Origin: a virus
Virus record (IMG/VR): IMGVR_UViG_3300010885_011297
Location: 1-35,478 of that record
Direction: 5' to 3' (one strand)
DNA: 35,478 nucleotides
Shown here piece by piece: positions 26,415 to 33,756 of this stretch. The position numbers and the translations under genes are program-made. The notes under the pieces are model-generated. The model ran no database searches. It saw nothing but the letters and a program-made list of their open reading frames with translations, and was not told the origin of the DNA. How positions within the stretch are numbered: position 1 is the first letter of the stretch; each line of letters opens with the position of its first letter.

Positions 26415-28050
26415 GCCCAAAAAAATCTTCAGCGTACCACTAAATCCCAAACTTAATGCGGAGCAGTTTCAAGCCTTTTATCAGTGGTTAGCAACAAATA
26501 AAGACCATATCGCCGACGTATACTTTACTTCGCGTATTGCTCCATTTAAGCAAGATGCCATGGGCGATTTATTTTTACTAGAAGAAGATCATTATTCATT
26601 AATTGAAACAGCATTAAATATCCAAAAAACTCTTGGAATTAAAGTTAGTGCAACCTTCAATAACATAACAGTCCCGCCAACACAGCAAAATTTAGACAAG
26701 TTTATAATTAACTTCAAACCTCTGTATGATGCTGGTATTAGAATTGCAACAATTCCGCATACACATTGGATGGCAACTGGACAGATTAAAAAAGCATTTC
26801 CAGAATTATTTGTAAAAAATACAATACTTAGAGACGTTAGAGCTGCCAACGAAATTGTAGCCCTTGCAAAATATGGATTTGATTATATCAATCTTGATAG
26901 AGACTTAATGCGTGATAGGGACACACTACTACGCCTTAAAGATGCCAAGATTTGGATTAAAGAAAATCTAGGTAAAGACATACAGTATAGCTTGTTGGCA
27001 AATGAATCTTGCATCGGCGGCTGTCCTATGATGGTTGAGCATTTTGAATTTAATAATACTAGAGATGATCAACAACCTCAGTATTTTAATAATCCAATTA
27101 GTCGTGTAAGTTGCCCTAAGTGGGAAATTGAAGACCCGGCGGTTTATCTTAAAACAGCTAATCTACCGCCTTGGCGCGAAGACTGGGAAGAATTTTTTGA
27201 TCTTGGCATTGATGTTTTTAAAATGCACGGAAGAGAAAACGCCGGCCGCCTAGAAGATACTATGGATATTATTAATCGATGGGTCGCTGGTGAAAAATAT
27301 CTACACGCTAACTTTGAACAATATCTAAAAGAAAGTAATTTCGATGGTAAGCCTATCGAAGTGTATCGTAACAAAATCAAAAATTGTAAATTTGATTGTT
27401 GGGAGTGTCAATTTTGCGACCGTATTGAAGAAGTTAAAAGTAAATTAGATTACACTAGCCTAGTCAAACATGTTGTTGTAAGCATAGCAGATTCAGGAGT
27501 TCCAACAGTTAACACAAAAATACCAGGCGAAACTAGTTCACGAGTACAAACAGTATTGAACTCAATCGCTAAAGGTGTCGGTTCTTATTTAGAAATTGGA
27601 GCCAATCTCGGAGCAAACAGCGCCGCCGTATTAAAGGATAATCCGCTAACAGCATATTTTGTAACTAATTGGGACAAATCAAATATTTCTGTAGAGTCTT
27701 TCTTGGCAAATATTGATCCATACATTGACAAATCAATTACTATTACACACAACACAGAACCTCTAGAATTAGATTTATCGTTAGTTACTGATAAAATACA
27801 AATGTTATTTTATAACGGTCCTACAACACCCGACGATGTGGGTAGCACTATTTTATACTATTACTCAATATTGGCAACTGAATCAGTTCTTGTTTTTAAC
27901 AATGCTAATGATGAAAACTTAGTGCTAACTGTGGACGATGCTTTAAAAATTACAAATGCAAAAGTCACTTATAAAAAATTAATTTTAAATTCTAACAACA
28001 ATCCTAATGAGTGGTGGAATGGATTGTATGTCTTGGTGATTAACAAATAA
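26413..28050 (+). CDS. U32-like iron-sulfur TIM-barrel fused to a SAM methyltransferase-like domain (545 aa)
   Basis: Residues 1-345 resemble the U32 family (YhbU/UbiU/UbiV/RlhA type): D-Y-I-N-L-D-R-D-L near 157-165 and the signature N-E-S-C-x-x-x-C-P-x-x-x-E-H at 197-210. Cysteines C200, C204 and C234 together with a C-x3-C-x2-C-x2-C set (C325, C329, C332, C335) could hold one or two Fe-S clusters; modern members use Fe-S chemistry in hydroxylation reactions rather than proteolysis. Residues about 388-545 look like a class I SAM methyltransferase: motif I L-E-I-G-A-N-L-G (393-400), an F-Y-N-G-P segment (467-471) and a C-terminal W-W-N-G-L-Y-V, as in methyltransferases found in marine phages. 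The ATG has an AGGAAG site. The two-domain fusion is unusual; the substrate is unknown. Confidence 0.7.
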   Translation: MPKKIFSVPLNPKLNAEQFQAFYQWLATNKDHIADVYFTSRIAPFKQDAMGDLFLLEEDHYSLIETALNIQKTLGIKVSATFNNITVPPTQQNLDKFIINFKPLYDAGIRIATIPHTHWMATGQIKKAFPELFVKNTILRDVRAANEIVALAKYGFDYINLDRDLMRDRDTLLRLKDAKIWIKENLGKDIQYSLLANESCIGGCPMMVEHFEFNNTRDDQQPQYFNNPISRVSCPKWEIEDPAVYLKTANLPPWREDWEEFFDLGIDVFKMHGRENAGRLEDTMDIINRWVAGEKYLHANFEQYLKESNFDGKPIEVYRNKIKNCKFDCWECQFCDRIEEVKSKLDYTSLVKHVVVSIADSGVPTVNTKIPGETSSRVQTVLNSIAKGVGSYLEIGANLGANSAAVLKDNPLTAYFVTNWDKSNISVESFLANIDPYIDKSITITHNTEPLELDLSLVTDKIQMLFYNGPTTPDDVGSTILYYYSILATESVLVFNNANDENLVLTVDDALKITNAKVTYKKLILNSNNNPNEWWNGLYVLVINK

Positions 28051-28160
28051 TGTGGGTACTCGGAATATCTAAACATCATAATGGTGCTATTTGTTTAATA
28101 CACAATGGCAATTTGTATCTTCCTGGAACCAAAGCACTTGTAACAGTGGCTAATAAGTAG
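28050..28160 (+). pseudogene. N-terminal remnant of a NodU/CmcH-type carbamoyltransferase (36 codons)
   Basis: The ATG at 28050 overlaps the stop of the previous gene (TAATG), as in translationally coupled pairs. The first 20 residues, MWVLGISKHHNGAICLIHNG, fit the N-terminus of NodU/CmcH carbamoyltransferases, which open with I-L-G-I-S-x-x-H-x-x-x-x-x-L-x-x-x-G. The full family is several hundred residues long, but this frame ends at a TAG after 36 codons, and the sequence after N-G-N-L-Y-L no longer follows the family. It looks like the leftover of an internal deletion. The fragment is short, so the family call is moderate; a small expressed peptide cannot be excluded. Confidence 0.5.
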
Positions 28161-28166
28161 TATACT
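28138..28166 (+). promoter_or_regulatory. Sigma70-like promoter before the halogenase
   Basis: TTGTAA (28138-28143) and TATACT (28161-28166) are separated by exactly 17 bases and match the -35 and -10 consensus at 4 of 6 and 5 of 6 positions. They lie in the remnant region just before the halogenase ATG (28179). Initiation about 6-8 bases after the -10 would fall near 28173, leaving almost no leader, and could lose part of the AGGA ribosome-binding site (28169-28172). The element may therefore be fortuitous or give leaderless mRNA. Confidence 0.4.
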
Positions 28167-28178
28167 ATAGGACATATC

Positions 28179-29702
28179 ATGATTATTAATAAAATAAAAA
28201 ACATAATTATTTTTGGCGGAGGTACTAGCGGTTGGCTAACTGCGGCCTACCTGACTAAGAATTTAAATTTTCCAGTTACTGTTACGCTAATTGAAAGTAC
28301 AGCTATGGGTCCTATAGGTGTGGGGGAAGGAACACAGCCTGCAACATCAAGATTTTTATTCGATGCTGGCATACTACCAAAAGCATGGATGAAACCTAGT
28401 AGTGCAAGTTTTAAGTTAGGCGTAGAATTTGTTGGTTGGAATGATAATAATTTTTTTGTAGATAATGATTACGTAGAAAATTCCATAATGGGTCCAGGGT
28501 TGCGAGTGATGGATTATTTTATCGACAAACCCAAAGAAGATTTTTATAACTGGTTGCCATCGTATCGTATGGCAAGAGCCAATAAGAGTCCTAAGTTAGG
28601 CGGAATGGATGCTACTATTGGCGTTCCTAATTTGAGAGAAGCTGGGGCAGTACATTTTGTAGCACATGACATTGTTGATGCTATTAAACAAAATATTCAA
28701 TCTAGGATTGATTATTTCGATACTAAAATAGTTAACATTACAAAAGACGAAAACGGCATCACCGGATTAATTGACGAAGAAGGAAGAACTCATACTGCCG
28801 ATCTATATATCGATTGCTCGGGATTTAGTTCAGTATTATTAGAAAAAACACTTGGTGTAACTTTTAATTCTATTGAAAAGTTTTTACCTTGTAATAAGGC
28901 AGTGGCTATACCAACGGAGTTTAAAAATCCACAAGAAGAATGTCATCCTTATACTAAAGCAACTACAATGACAGCTGGATGGATGTGGACTATTCCTAAT
29001 TTCAAGCGTATCGGTAACGGCTATGTTTATAGTGATCGACATATTACCCCAGAGGAAGCAGAAGCTGAGCTAAGAAAAACTATCGGTGAATATGATGCTC
29101 CTGCTAAACATTTAACAATGAAATGCGGAACGCACAGTAATGTTGCTCACAAAAATGTAGTAGCGGTGGGACTTAGTGCAGGCTTTGTAGAGCCCTTAGA
29201 AGCAACGGGTATTACATTTACTACTCGCATAGTTGAAGGATTGACATCGCTACTAAATCAACAAAATGGCATTTGGGGTGGCGCCCCGATGAATTCATTA
29301 AATCAGATGTATAGTATTATGACTTCAGAAATCCTAGCATTTGTATGGTGTCATTATCACTACAGCAGTCGAAATGATACACCTTTCTGGAAGGATATTC
29401 GACATCAGCGATTAGAGGATTTGCCAGCATCAATTCAAGAAATTATTCGAGAATTTGTACCAGACCCACACCCACTATTATATTTAAACTCATCTTCTAG
29501 TTTCCAAGTAGGTCACTGGTTTGAATTATTACATGCATCTGGCGTATACAAAGATTACGTGTCGAGGCTTGATGCAGAACGCAATGATTATGCTGAATAT
29601 GCAGCCAAGGTACATGAGCTACGAGCTAACTTAGCTATTGAAAAATTCCCCAATCATTATGATTATTTAAAATCGTGGTATGACAATGATAACCCTATTT
29701 AG
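28179..29702 (+). CDS. Flavin-dependent tryptophan halogenase-like enzyme (507 aa)
   Basis: Member of the FAD-dependent halogenase family typified by PrnA. The FAD-binding G-G-G-T-S-G-W is at 13-19, V-G-E-G-T-Q-P at 48-54, and the catalytic lysine equivalent is K79 within S-F-K-L-G (same number as in PrnA). The halogenase hallmark W-x-W-x-I-P is at 269-274 (W-M-W-T-I-P), and G-F-V-E-P-L-E-A-T-G-I (336-346) includes E342, matching the conserved active-site glutamate. The length is normal for the family. Such enzymes chlorinate or brominate aromatic substrates using reduced FAD and oxygen; no flavin reductase is visible in the window, so reduced flavin would come from the host. AGGA precedes the ATG by 6 bases. 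The end overlaps the next gene by 23 bases. The substrate cannot be told from sequence. Confidence 0.88.
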   Translation: MIINKIKNIIIFGGGTSGWLTAAYLTKNLNFPVTVTLIESTAMGPIGVGEGTQPATSRFLFDAGILPKAWMKPSSASFKLGVEFVGWNDNNFFVDNDYVENSIMGPGLRVMDYFIDKPKEDFYNWLPSYRMARANKSPKLGGMDATIGVPNLREAGAVHFVAHDIVDAIKQNIQSRIDYFDTKIVNITKDENGITGLIDEEGRTHTADLYIDCSGFSSVLLEKTLGVTFNSIEKFLPCNKAVAIPTEFKNPQEECHPYTKATTMTAGWMWTIPNFKRIGNGYVYSDRHITPEEAEAELRKTIGEYDAPAKHLTMKCGTHSNVAHKNVVAVGLSAGFVEPLEATGITFTTRIVEGLTSLLNQQNGIWGGAPMNSLNQMYSIMTSEILAFVWCHYHYSSRNDTPFWKDIRHQRLEDLPASIQEIIREFVPDPHPLLYLNSSSSFQVGHWFELLHASGVYKDYVSRLDAERNDYAEYAAKVHELRANLAIEKFPNHYDYLKSWYDNDNPI

Positions 29703-30270
29703 AGCAGATTTATTTACACGAGCCAATGTTGGTACCGAAGATCAAAGAAAAGATATTGTTGATCGTCTATACCAACTAAAACAAGAAACTCCACCTTCAC
29801 CGAATACTAATCGATTGTGCTGGAGGATGAAATTTCCATTAGGTGATATATCTTGGTTAGCAGAAGAAATAAAGTTGTTAGCAACCGAAGCTATCGATTA
29901 TTATAAAGATCAAGATCCGGGTTTCAAAATATTTGCCAATGAAAATACTAATTTTTCTTTTAGTTACTGGGCAAATATTAATGAGCCTAGAAGCAGAAAC
30001 GTACTACACGATCATAGACATGCACATTTTGCCGCTGTATATTACCTACAAGGAAAAGATTGCGGTTCACTTCGCTTTCCACATCCTAGCAATATAATAA
30101 TGAGTGATGTTAATGACGACGGTCCGTTTGTGCGAGACTTTGAGTTCGAACCTACTGACGGTGATTTAGTATTGTTTCCTGCATTGTCAGCGCATGAGGT
30201 TGATGTAAATCTTTCAAATCGAGACAGAGTAAATCTTGCATATAACATAACAATGGTTAAAGATCTATGA
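29680..30270 (+). CDS. 2OG-Fe(II) oxygenase-like protein (196 aa)
   Basis: The double-stranded beta-helix pattern is clear: N-V-L-H-D-H-R-H-A-H near 107-116 with H110 and H112 as candidate metal ligands, followed by A-V-Y-Y-L-Q-G (119-125); then G-D-L-V-L-F-P (161-167), H172, and R183 in R-V-N-L-A-Y-N-I, which fits the 2-oxoglutarate-binding Arg. It resembles the 2OG-FeII_Oxy_5-type proteins common in marine T4-like phages. The predicted reaction is oxygen- and 2-oxoglutarate-dependent hydroxylation of an unknown substrate. It starts inside the halogenase end (23-base overlap) and overlaps the next gene by 4 bases (ATGA), so the three are probably translated together. Confidence 0.75.
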   Translation: MTMITLFRADLFTRANVGTEDQRKDIVDRLYQLKQETPPSPNTNRLCWRMKFPLGDISWLAEEIKLLATEAIDYYKDQDPGFKIFANENTNFSFSYWANINEPRSRNVLHDHRHAHFAAVYYLQGKDCGSLRFPHPSNIIMSDVNDDGPFVRDFEFEPTDGDLVLFPALSAHEVDVNLSNRDRVNLAYNITMVKDL

Positions 30271-31001
30271 AGAAAATAGAATTCTTTTCAACTATACCAG
30301 GTGTTGCTGATGCATGTCCCATGATGTACTCAAAAGATTATACTCCAAGTTGGGTTAGTACTCTTAGAGACGATTACAAAAAAGTTAAAGAACATAATAT
30401 GCACGGTTTTACTCATCTGTATCGATGCCCAGGTATATTTGAATTGATGAGAGAAGGATTCTTACTAACAATGCCTTGGGATATGGACATAGAAACCAAC
30501 GGAACCCCTTGGGAATTTACATGGACTATCCCCAATTCAGAAATTTCTGATTTAATGGATCCTGTGCTTCTAGTTCAATCACATACTAAAGTAGCCGAAT
30601 TAATGCCAGTGCCGCCGGGTGCTCTTAACAGTATCGTCAAAATCAATACGCCCTGGCATATTAAAGTTCCTAAAAATATAAAATTTATAGTATTACCAGT
30701 AAGCGATGATGATCAAGTATTTCAACAAGTGCCAGGTATATTAGATCCGTCAGTTAGTACTGAAATTAACTTTCAGTTGAGATGGTATAAACAAAAAGGT
30801 ATGTATCGTATTAAAGCCGGAACTCCTATGGCACAAATTATTCCTCTAAGCGAAGAAAAGTTTGAATTAATTTGTCGAGATGCTAACGCATGGGATAACA
30901 TATTTTTGCAAAAAAGAAAATATTTAAATAATTTTTCTTTTGTATTAAACCGAAAGATTATGCAAAAGGTATATAGAAAACATTATGGCCTCAGTGAATA
31001 A
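30267..31001 (+). CDS. DUF6065-like protein of unknown function (244 aa)
   Basis: The overall order (opening F-F-S-T, a Y-R-C-P turn, M-P-W-D, H-T, an I-N-T-P-W-H-I-K segment, G-I-L-D-P-S, then a C-terminal K-A-G-T-P-M-A-Q-I-I-P-L) recalls the uncharacterised DUF6065 group, which I name from memory and with moderate confidence. There is no signal peptide, no membrane segment and no obvious metal-ligand pattern. It starts in an ATGA overlap with the upstream oxygenase and its end overlaps the downstream gene by 17 bases, so it clearly belongs to the same translation unit. The many aromatic and Pro residues suggest a beta-rich enzyme or binding domain. It may be a partner of the oxygenases; function unknown. 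Confidence 0.6.
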   Translation: MKKIEFFSTIPGVADACPMMYSKDYTPSWVSTLRDDYKKVKEHNMHGFTHLYRCPGIFELMREGFLLTMPWDMDIETNGTPWEFTWTIPNSEISDLMDPVLLVQSHTKVAELMPVPPGALNSIVKINTPWHIKVPKNIKFIVLPVSDDDQVFQQVPGILDPSVSTEINFQLRWYKQKGMYRIKAGTPMAQIIPLSEEKFELICRDANAWDNIFLQKRKYLNNFSFVLNRKIMQKVYRKHYGLSE

Positions 31002-31509
31002 ACACAATTGGTTCCCTACAATTGGGTATAGTGGCCACATCAATATTGATAAATCCACTATTAACGATCATCGTAACTGGATGAAAGTGCAGAAAGAAAT
31101 TAGAGACAGTTCGTACGGAACTACCACTAAAAATGGATACCAGTGTCCGTTAGATAACAGCATGTCAATACCAAAATGGTATGAAACTTTATACGAACAA
31201 TTAACCGATGCACGGCTAGCACTACAGCCGTCTGTTCATAAAAGTACCTGGGTAATTGATTATGAGCCTGGCGGATATCAAGAAACACATATACATCATG
31301 TTAGCGAAACACTAGTTTTGAATATCAGCGGCGAGGGTGTACTAATGTTAGCAGACCCTCGTCCCATGGCTGTCTGTATGAGCGAGCCGTGGTATGAATA
31401 TGTTACATTAAAATCCGGAGATTGGATTACTATTCCAGGTTGGCTAGGGCATGCCAGTAGTCCCTGCGAAGGCCCTAGAAGTATTATGGTAATGGATTTT
31501 ATTCTATAA
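30985..31509 (+). CDS. Cupin/oxygenase-fold protein (174 aa)
   Basis: A double-stranded beta-helix protein: W89 and Y93-E-P-G-G-Y lead into Q-E-T-H-I-H-H (99-105), then L-V-L-N-I-S-G-E-G-V-L, and G-D-W-I-T-I-P-G-W-L-G-H (145-156), followed by R165. H102 and H104 with H156 are the candidate Fe ligands and R165 may bind a carboxylate co-substrate, as in 2-oxoglutarate oxygenases; a plain cupin is the alternative. It overlaps the previous gene by 17 bases and is 2 bases from the next one. With its neighbours it makes three consecutive-region DSBH proteins in one cassette. Substrate unknown. Confidence 0.6.
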   Translation: MASVNKHNWFPTIGYSGHINIDKSTINDHRNWMKVQKEIRDSSYGTTTKNGYQCPLDNSMSIPKWYETLYEQLTDARLALQPSVHKSTWVIDYEPGGYQETHIHHVSETLVLNISGEGVLMLADPRPMAVCMSEPWYEYVTLKSGDWITIPGWLGHASSPCEGPRSIMVMDFIL

Positions 31510-31511
31510 TT

Positions 31512-32099
31512 ATGGCAATAGCAGACTTATTCCCCACCCCTATCTTTATACATGATTTTGAAGGTGCAGATCTTAAACTTATTCAAGATGAGATTACACT
31601 GTCGTTACCAGAAATAAGAAAATCACAAAATCATTCAACATTTACTGGTAGTGTTAATAGTACTTTCAAGTTTGATCAAGAAGAAAATGTTAACGATATT
31701 AAGAAATTTAATTTAAAAGTTTTTAATGATGTAGCAATTAGTGCAATTCGTGCTTATTCTCAAATGATTGATTATCGAGGCCCTGTGTTAAAAATAGATG
31801 GGTCGTGGATTAATTTTTTTAATAACGGAAATTTTTATCATGATCATAATCATCCGGGTGTAAAAGTTGCAGGAGTTTACTACTACGCAACAAATGGTAA
31901 AGACGGCGACTTAAAATTTCAAAACCCAAATCCTTATATGTATTCGTATCAGTGGCCTGCTGACGGAACTCCTCAGGATTGTATGATTTTTCCTCCGAAG
32001 GTCGGTAGGCTAATGTTATGGCCAGCTTGGATGATTCATCGAGTCGAGCAAAATCAAACTGACAGCGAACGGATAAGCATTGGCATAAATTATAACTAA
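31512..32099 (+). CDS. 2OG-Fe(II) oxygenase-like protein (195 aa)
   Basis: It begins L-F-P-T-P-I-F near residue 6, a hallmark of phage 2OG-FeII_Oxy_5 proteins. The core carries N-F-Y-H-D-H-N-H-P-G (107-116; H110, H112, H114), G-V-Y-Y-Y (121-125), a G-R-L-M-L-W-P segment (165-171), H176 and R187 in R-I-S-I-G-I-N. These are the metal- and 2-oxoglutarate-binding patterns of the family. The end is only 42 bases before the membrane protein gene. It resembles the oxygenase at 29680-30270 in H-D-H-x-H, but the rest differs, so they are separate family members rather than recent duplicates. Probably hydroxylates a protein, nucleobase or metabolite; which one is not visible. Confidence 0.8.
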   Translation: MAIADLFPTPIFIHDFEGADLKLIQDEITLSLPEIRKSQNHSTFTGSVNSTFKFDQEENVNDIKKFNLKVFNDVAISAIRAYSQMIDYRGPVLKIDGSWINFFNNGNFYHDHNHPGVKVAGVYYYATNGKDGDLKFQNPNPYMYSYQWPADGTPQDCMIFPPKVGRLMLWPAWMIHRVEQNQTDSERISIGINYN

Positions 32100-32141
32100 C
32101 ACACAGACACACAATCGAAGTTATTTTAAAAAGGAGAAAAG

Positions 32142-33188
32142 ATGGACTTCATCACAACTGTCCTGTTAAAGGATATCACTTACTTATGGATGATATTCTT
32201 CATTATGATCACTGCTGGACTAGCTAAAGAGTACGCTCTGTTCGCCCCAGCATTTGCCTATGTAAGAAACACATTCAGAAGTAACAAGTTCGTAGTTGTT
32301 ATCCTAAGTGCGATTGGCGGCATATTACCAATCGAAGGCCGAGTCACTGTGTCAGCAGGTTTGCTTGATACAGTGGCACCTAAGTGTGGTCACGGTCGCG
32401 AGAAGATGGGAATTATAGATTATCTAGCTAATCATCACTATTATATGTGGTCACCGCTAGAGAAAACTGTAATCTTACCTATCGCGGCATTTGGCTTATC
32501 TTATAGTGCATTTATTGGTCTAGTTGCACCCTTGTTGATTGTTAGTTTGTTGTTTATTGGTGGCTATATTTGGACACAAGTAAAAGACGAAGAGCTAGTA
32601 ATCACTCCGGGAAACTTTAAGTTGAGTGCAGTTATGCGTAACGTACTCCCTATGTTTGTCGCCATTGGCGTTTACATATGGGGCGGCGGCGAGGCAAATG
32701 TATTTCCAATTTTTGGTTTGCTAACTCTATACTATGTAATCATCACACAACAGTGGAGCCCTAAGAAATTATTAGGTTACATTCGTTGGGATGTCTTAGC
32801 ATGGGTGGCGGCAGTTATTATCTTAGGTAACTATTTTAAATCATATAACGGAGAATTCCTAACTATGATCAAAGGTGTTGGATTAGATCCTCACACATTT
32901 GTCGGTATGTTAGCAATTTCAGTTATTGGTTTTGTAGTCAGCTTCCTAATGGGTAGCTCAGGCAAGTTTATTGCCGTGGCTGTTTTAATGGCGCAGGTAT
33001 TTGGGGTAGAATATTTCCTCTGGTTCTTTGCTATTGATTTTGCTGGTTATCTTGTAAGCCCGACGCATAAGTGCGTTATGATCGGTAATCGTTATTTTGG
33101 TACACCGCTCGGTACTTACTATAAGGCTTTAGGAACATGGGGCGTGTTGTTACTAGTAACAGCAGGCATTTTTACATTTATAATTTAA
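32142..33188 (+). CDS. DUF401-like polytopic membrane protein, possible transporter (348 aa)
   Basis: An AAGGAGA site precedes the ATG, stronger than those of its neighbours. Hydrophobic segments give about eight to nine predicted membrane spans. The stretch G-G-I-L-P-I-E-G-R-V-T-V-S-A-G-L-L-D, followed by I-D-Y-L-A-N-H-H-Y-Y-M-W-S-P-L-E-K, has the order of the conserved core of DUF401 proteins, which are related to ion/anion transporters of the ArsB/NhaD type. A second conserved-looking loop is S-F-L-M-G-S-S-G-K-F near residues 266-275. Location: inner membrane. Function: possible ion or organic-anion permease; substrate unknown. It is 10 bases before a beta-barrel gene, suggesting co-expression. 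As a phage gene it would be an auxiliary metabolic or transport gene. Confidence 0.65.
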   Translation: MDFITTVLLKDITYLWMIFFIMITAGLAKEYALFAPAFAYVRNTFRSNKFVVVILSAIGGILPIEGRVTVSAGLLDTVAPKCGHGREKMGIIDYLANHHYYMWSPLEKTVILPIAAFGLSYSAFIGLVAPLLIVSLLFIGGYIWTQVKDEELVITPGNFKLSAVMRNVLPMFVAIGVYIWGGGEANVFPIFGLLTLYYVIITQQWSPKKLLGYIRWDVLAWVAAVIILGNYFKSYNGEFLTMIKGVGLDPHTFVGMLAISVIGFVVSFLMGSSGKFIAVAVLMAQVFGVEYFLWFFAIDFAGYLVSPTHKCVMIGNRYFGTPLGTYYKALGTWGVLLLVTAGIFTFII

Positions 33189-33198
33189 GGAAACAACT

Positions 33199-33756
33199 AT
33201 GAAGAAGTTATTTGTCATCCTAGCACTATTATCTGGCACAGCATTTGCCGGTGAAAATGGTGTTAGTTTTGAATTCGAACGTGAACGTGGTAATAATGCC
33301 CCGAACACTTTTGAAAACACAGTCAGTGTAGCACCATACTATAAGTTTGATAACGGCATCAAAGCTGATATTAAATTTTATGGTAGCCGTGAAGACGGTA
33401 GTAAGACACTTGAAAATAAAGTAGAAGCTCGTATCCAGAAAATGTGGACCGTGTTCCCAAATGCAAAATTAGGCGCACGAGTAAGTGTTGGTGAGTTGTT
33501 TAGTTCAACCACCGACTTTGCTTACTACACATTTGAGCCGAAAGCAAGTTATGCATTAACAGATGCATTATCTTTGCAGGCGGCCTATCGTTATCGTAAC
33601 GCTTTTAATACAAGTAACAACTACGAAACTCGTACAACTAAGTTAGGCTTTGATTATACTTTAACTAAGAAAGACGAAGTCGGAGTTCGTTATCTTATGA
33701 AACGTAGTGACAGTGATACTAATGGTGTAGAATTTGCGTATACACGCAGTTTCTAA
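33199..33756 (+). CDS. Small outer-membrane beta-barrel protein with signal peptide (185 aa)
   Basis: The N-terminus MKKLFVILALLSGTAFA is a typical Sec signal peptide with a predicted cut after A17 (A-F-A/G-E-N). The mature part alternates polar and hydrophobic residues in short strands separated by charged loops, and the last residue is Phe (T-R-S-F), the usual recognition signal for outer-membrane barrels. With about 168 mature residues it would form a barrel of roughly eight to ten strands, resembling KdgM/OmpL-type or other small porin-like proteins. An AAGGA site lies before the ATG, 10 bases after the membrane protein gene. The 3' end overlaps the opposite-strand NUDIX gene by 4 bases. 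A phage-encoded barrel could change surface permeability or block receptors; this is inferred. Confidence 0.75.
   Translation: MKKLFVILALLSGTAFAGENGVSFEFERERGNNAPNTFENTVSVAPYYKFDNGIKADIKFYGSREDGSKTLENKVEARIQKMWTVFPNAKLGARVSVGELFSSTTDFAYYTFEPKASYALTDALSLQAAYRYRNAFNTSNNYETRTTKLGFDYTLTKKDEVGVRYLMKRSDSDTNGVEFAYTRSF

Noticed and set aside
26413-27450. U32-like domain as an active protease
   Set aside because: Better-studied U32 members act in Fe-S-dependent modification reactions, and the conserved Cys pattern fits cluster binding rather than proteolysis.
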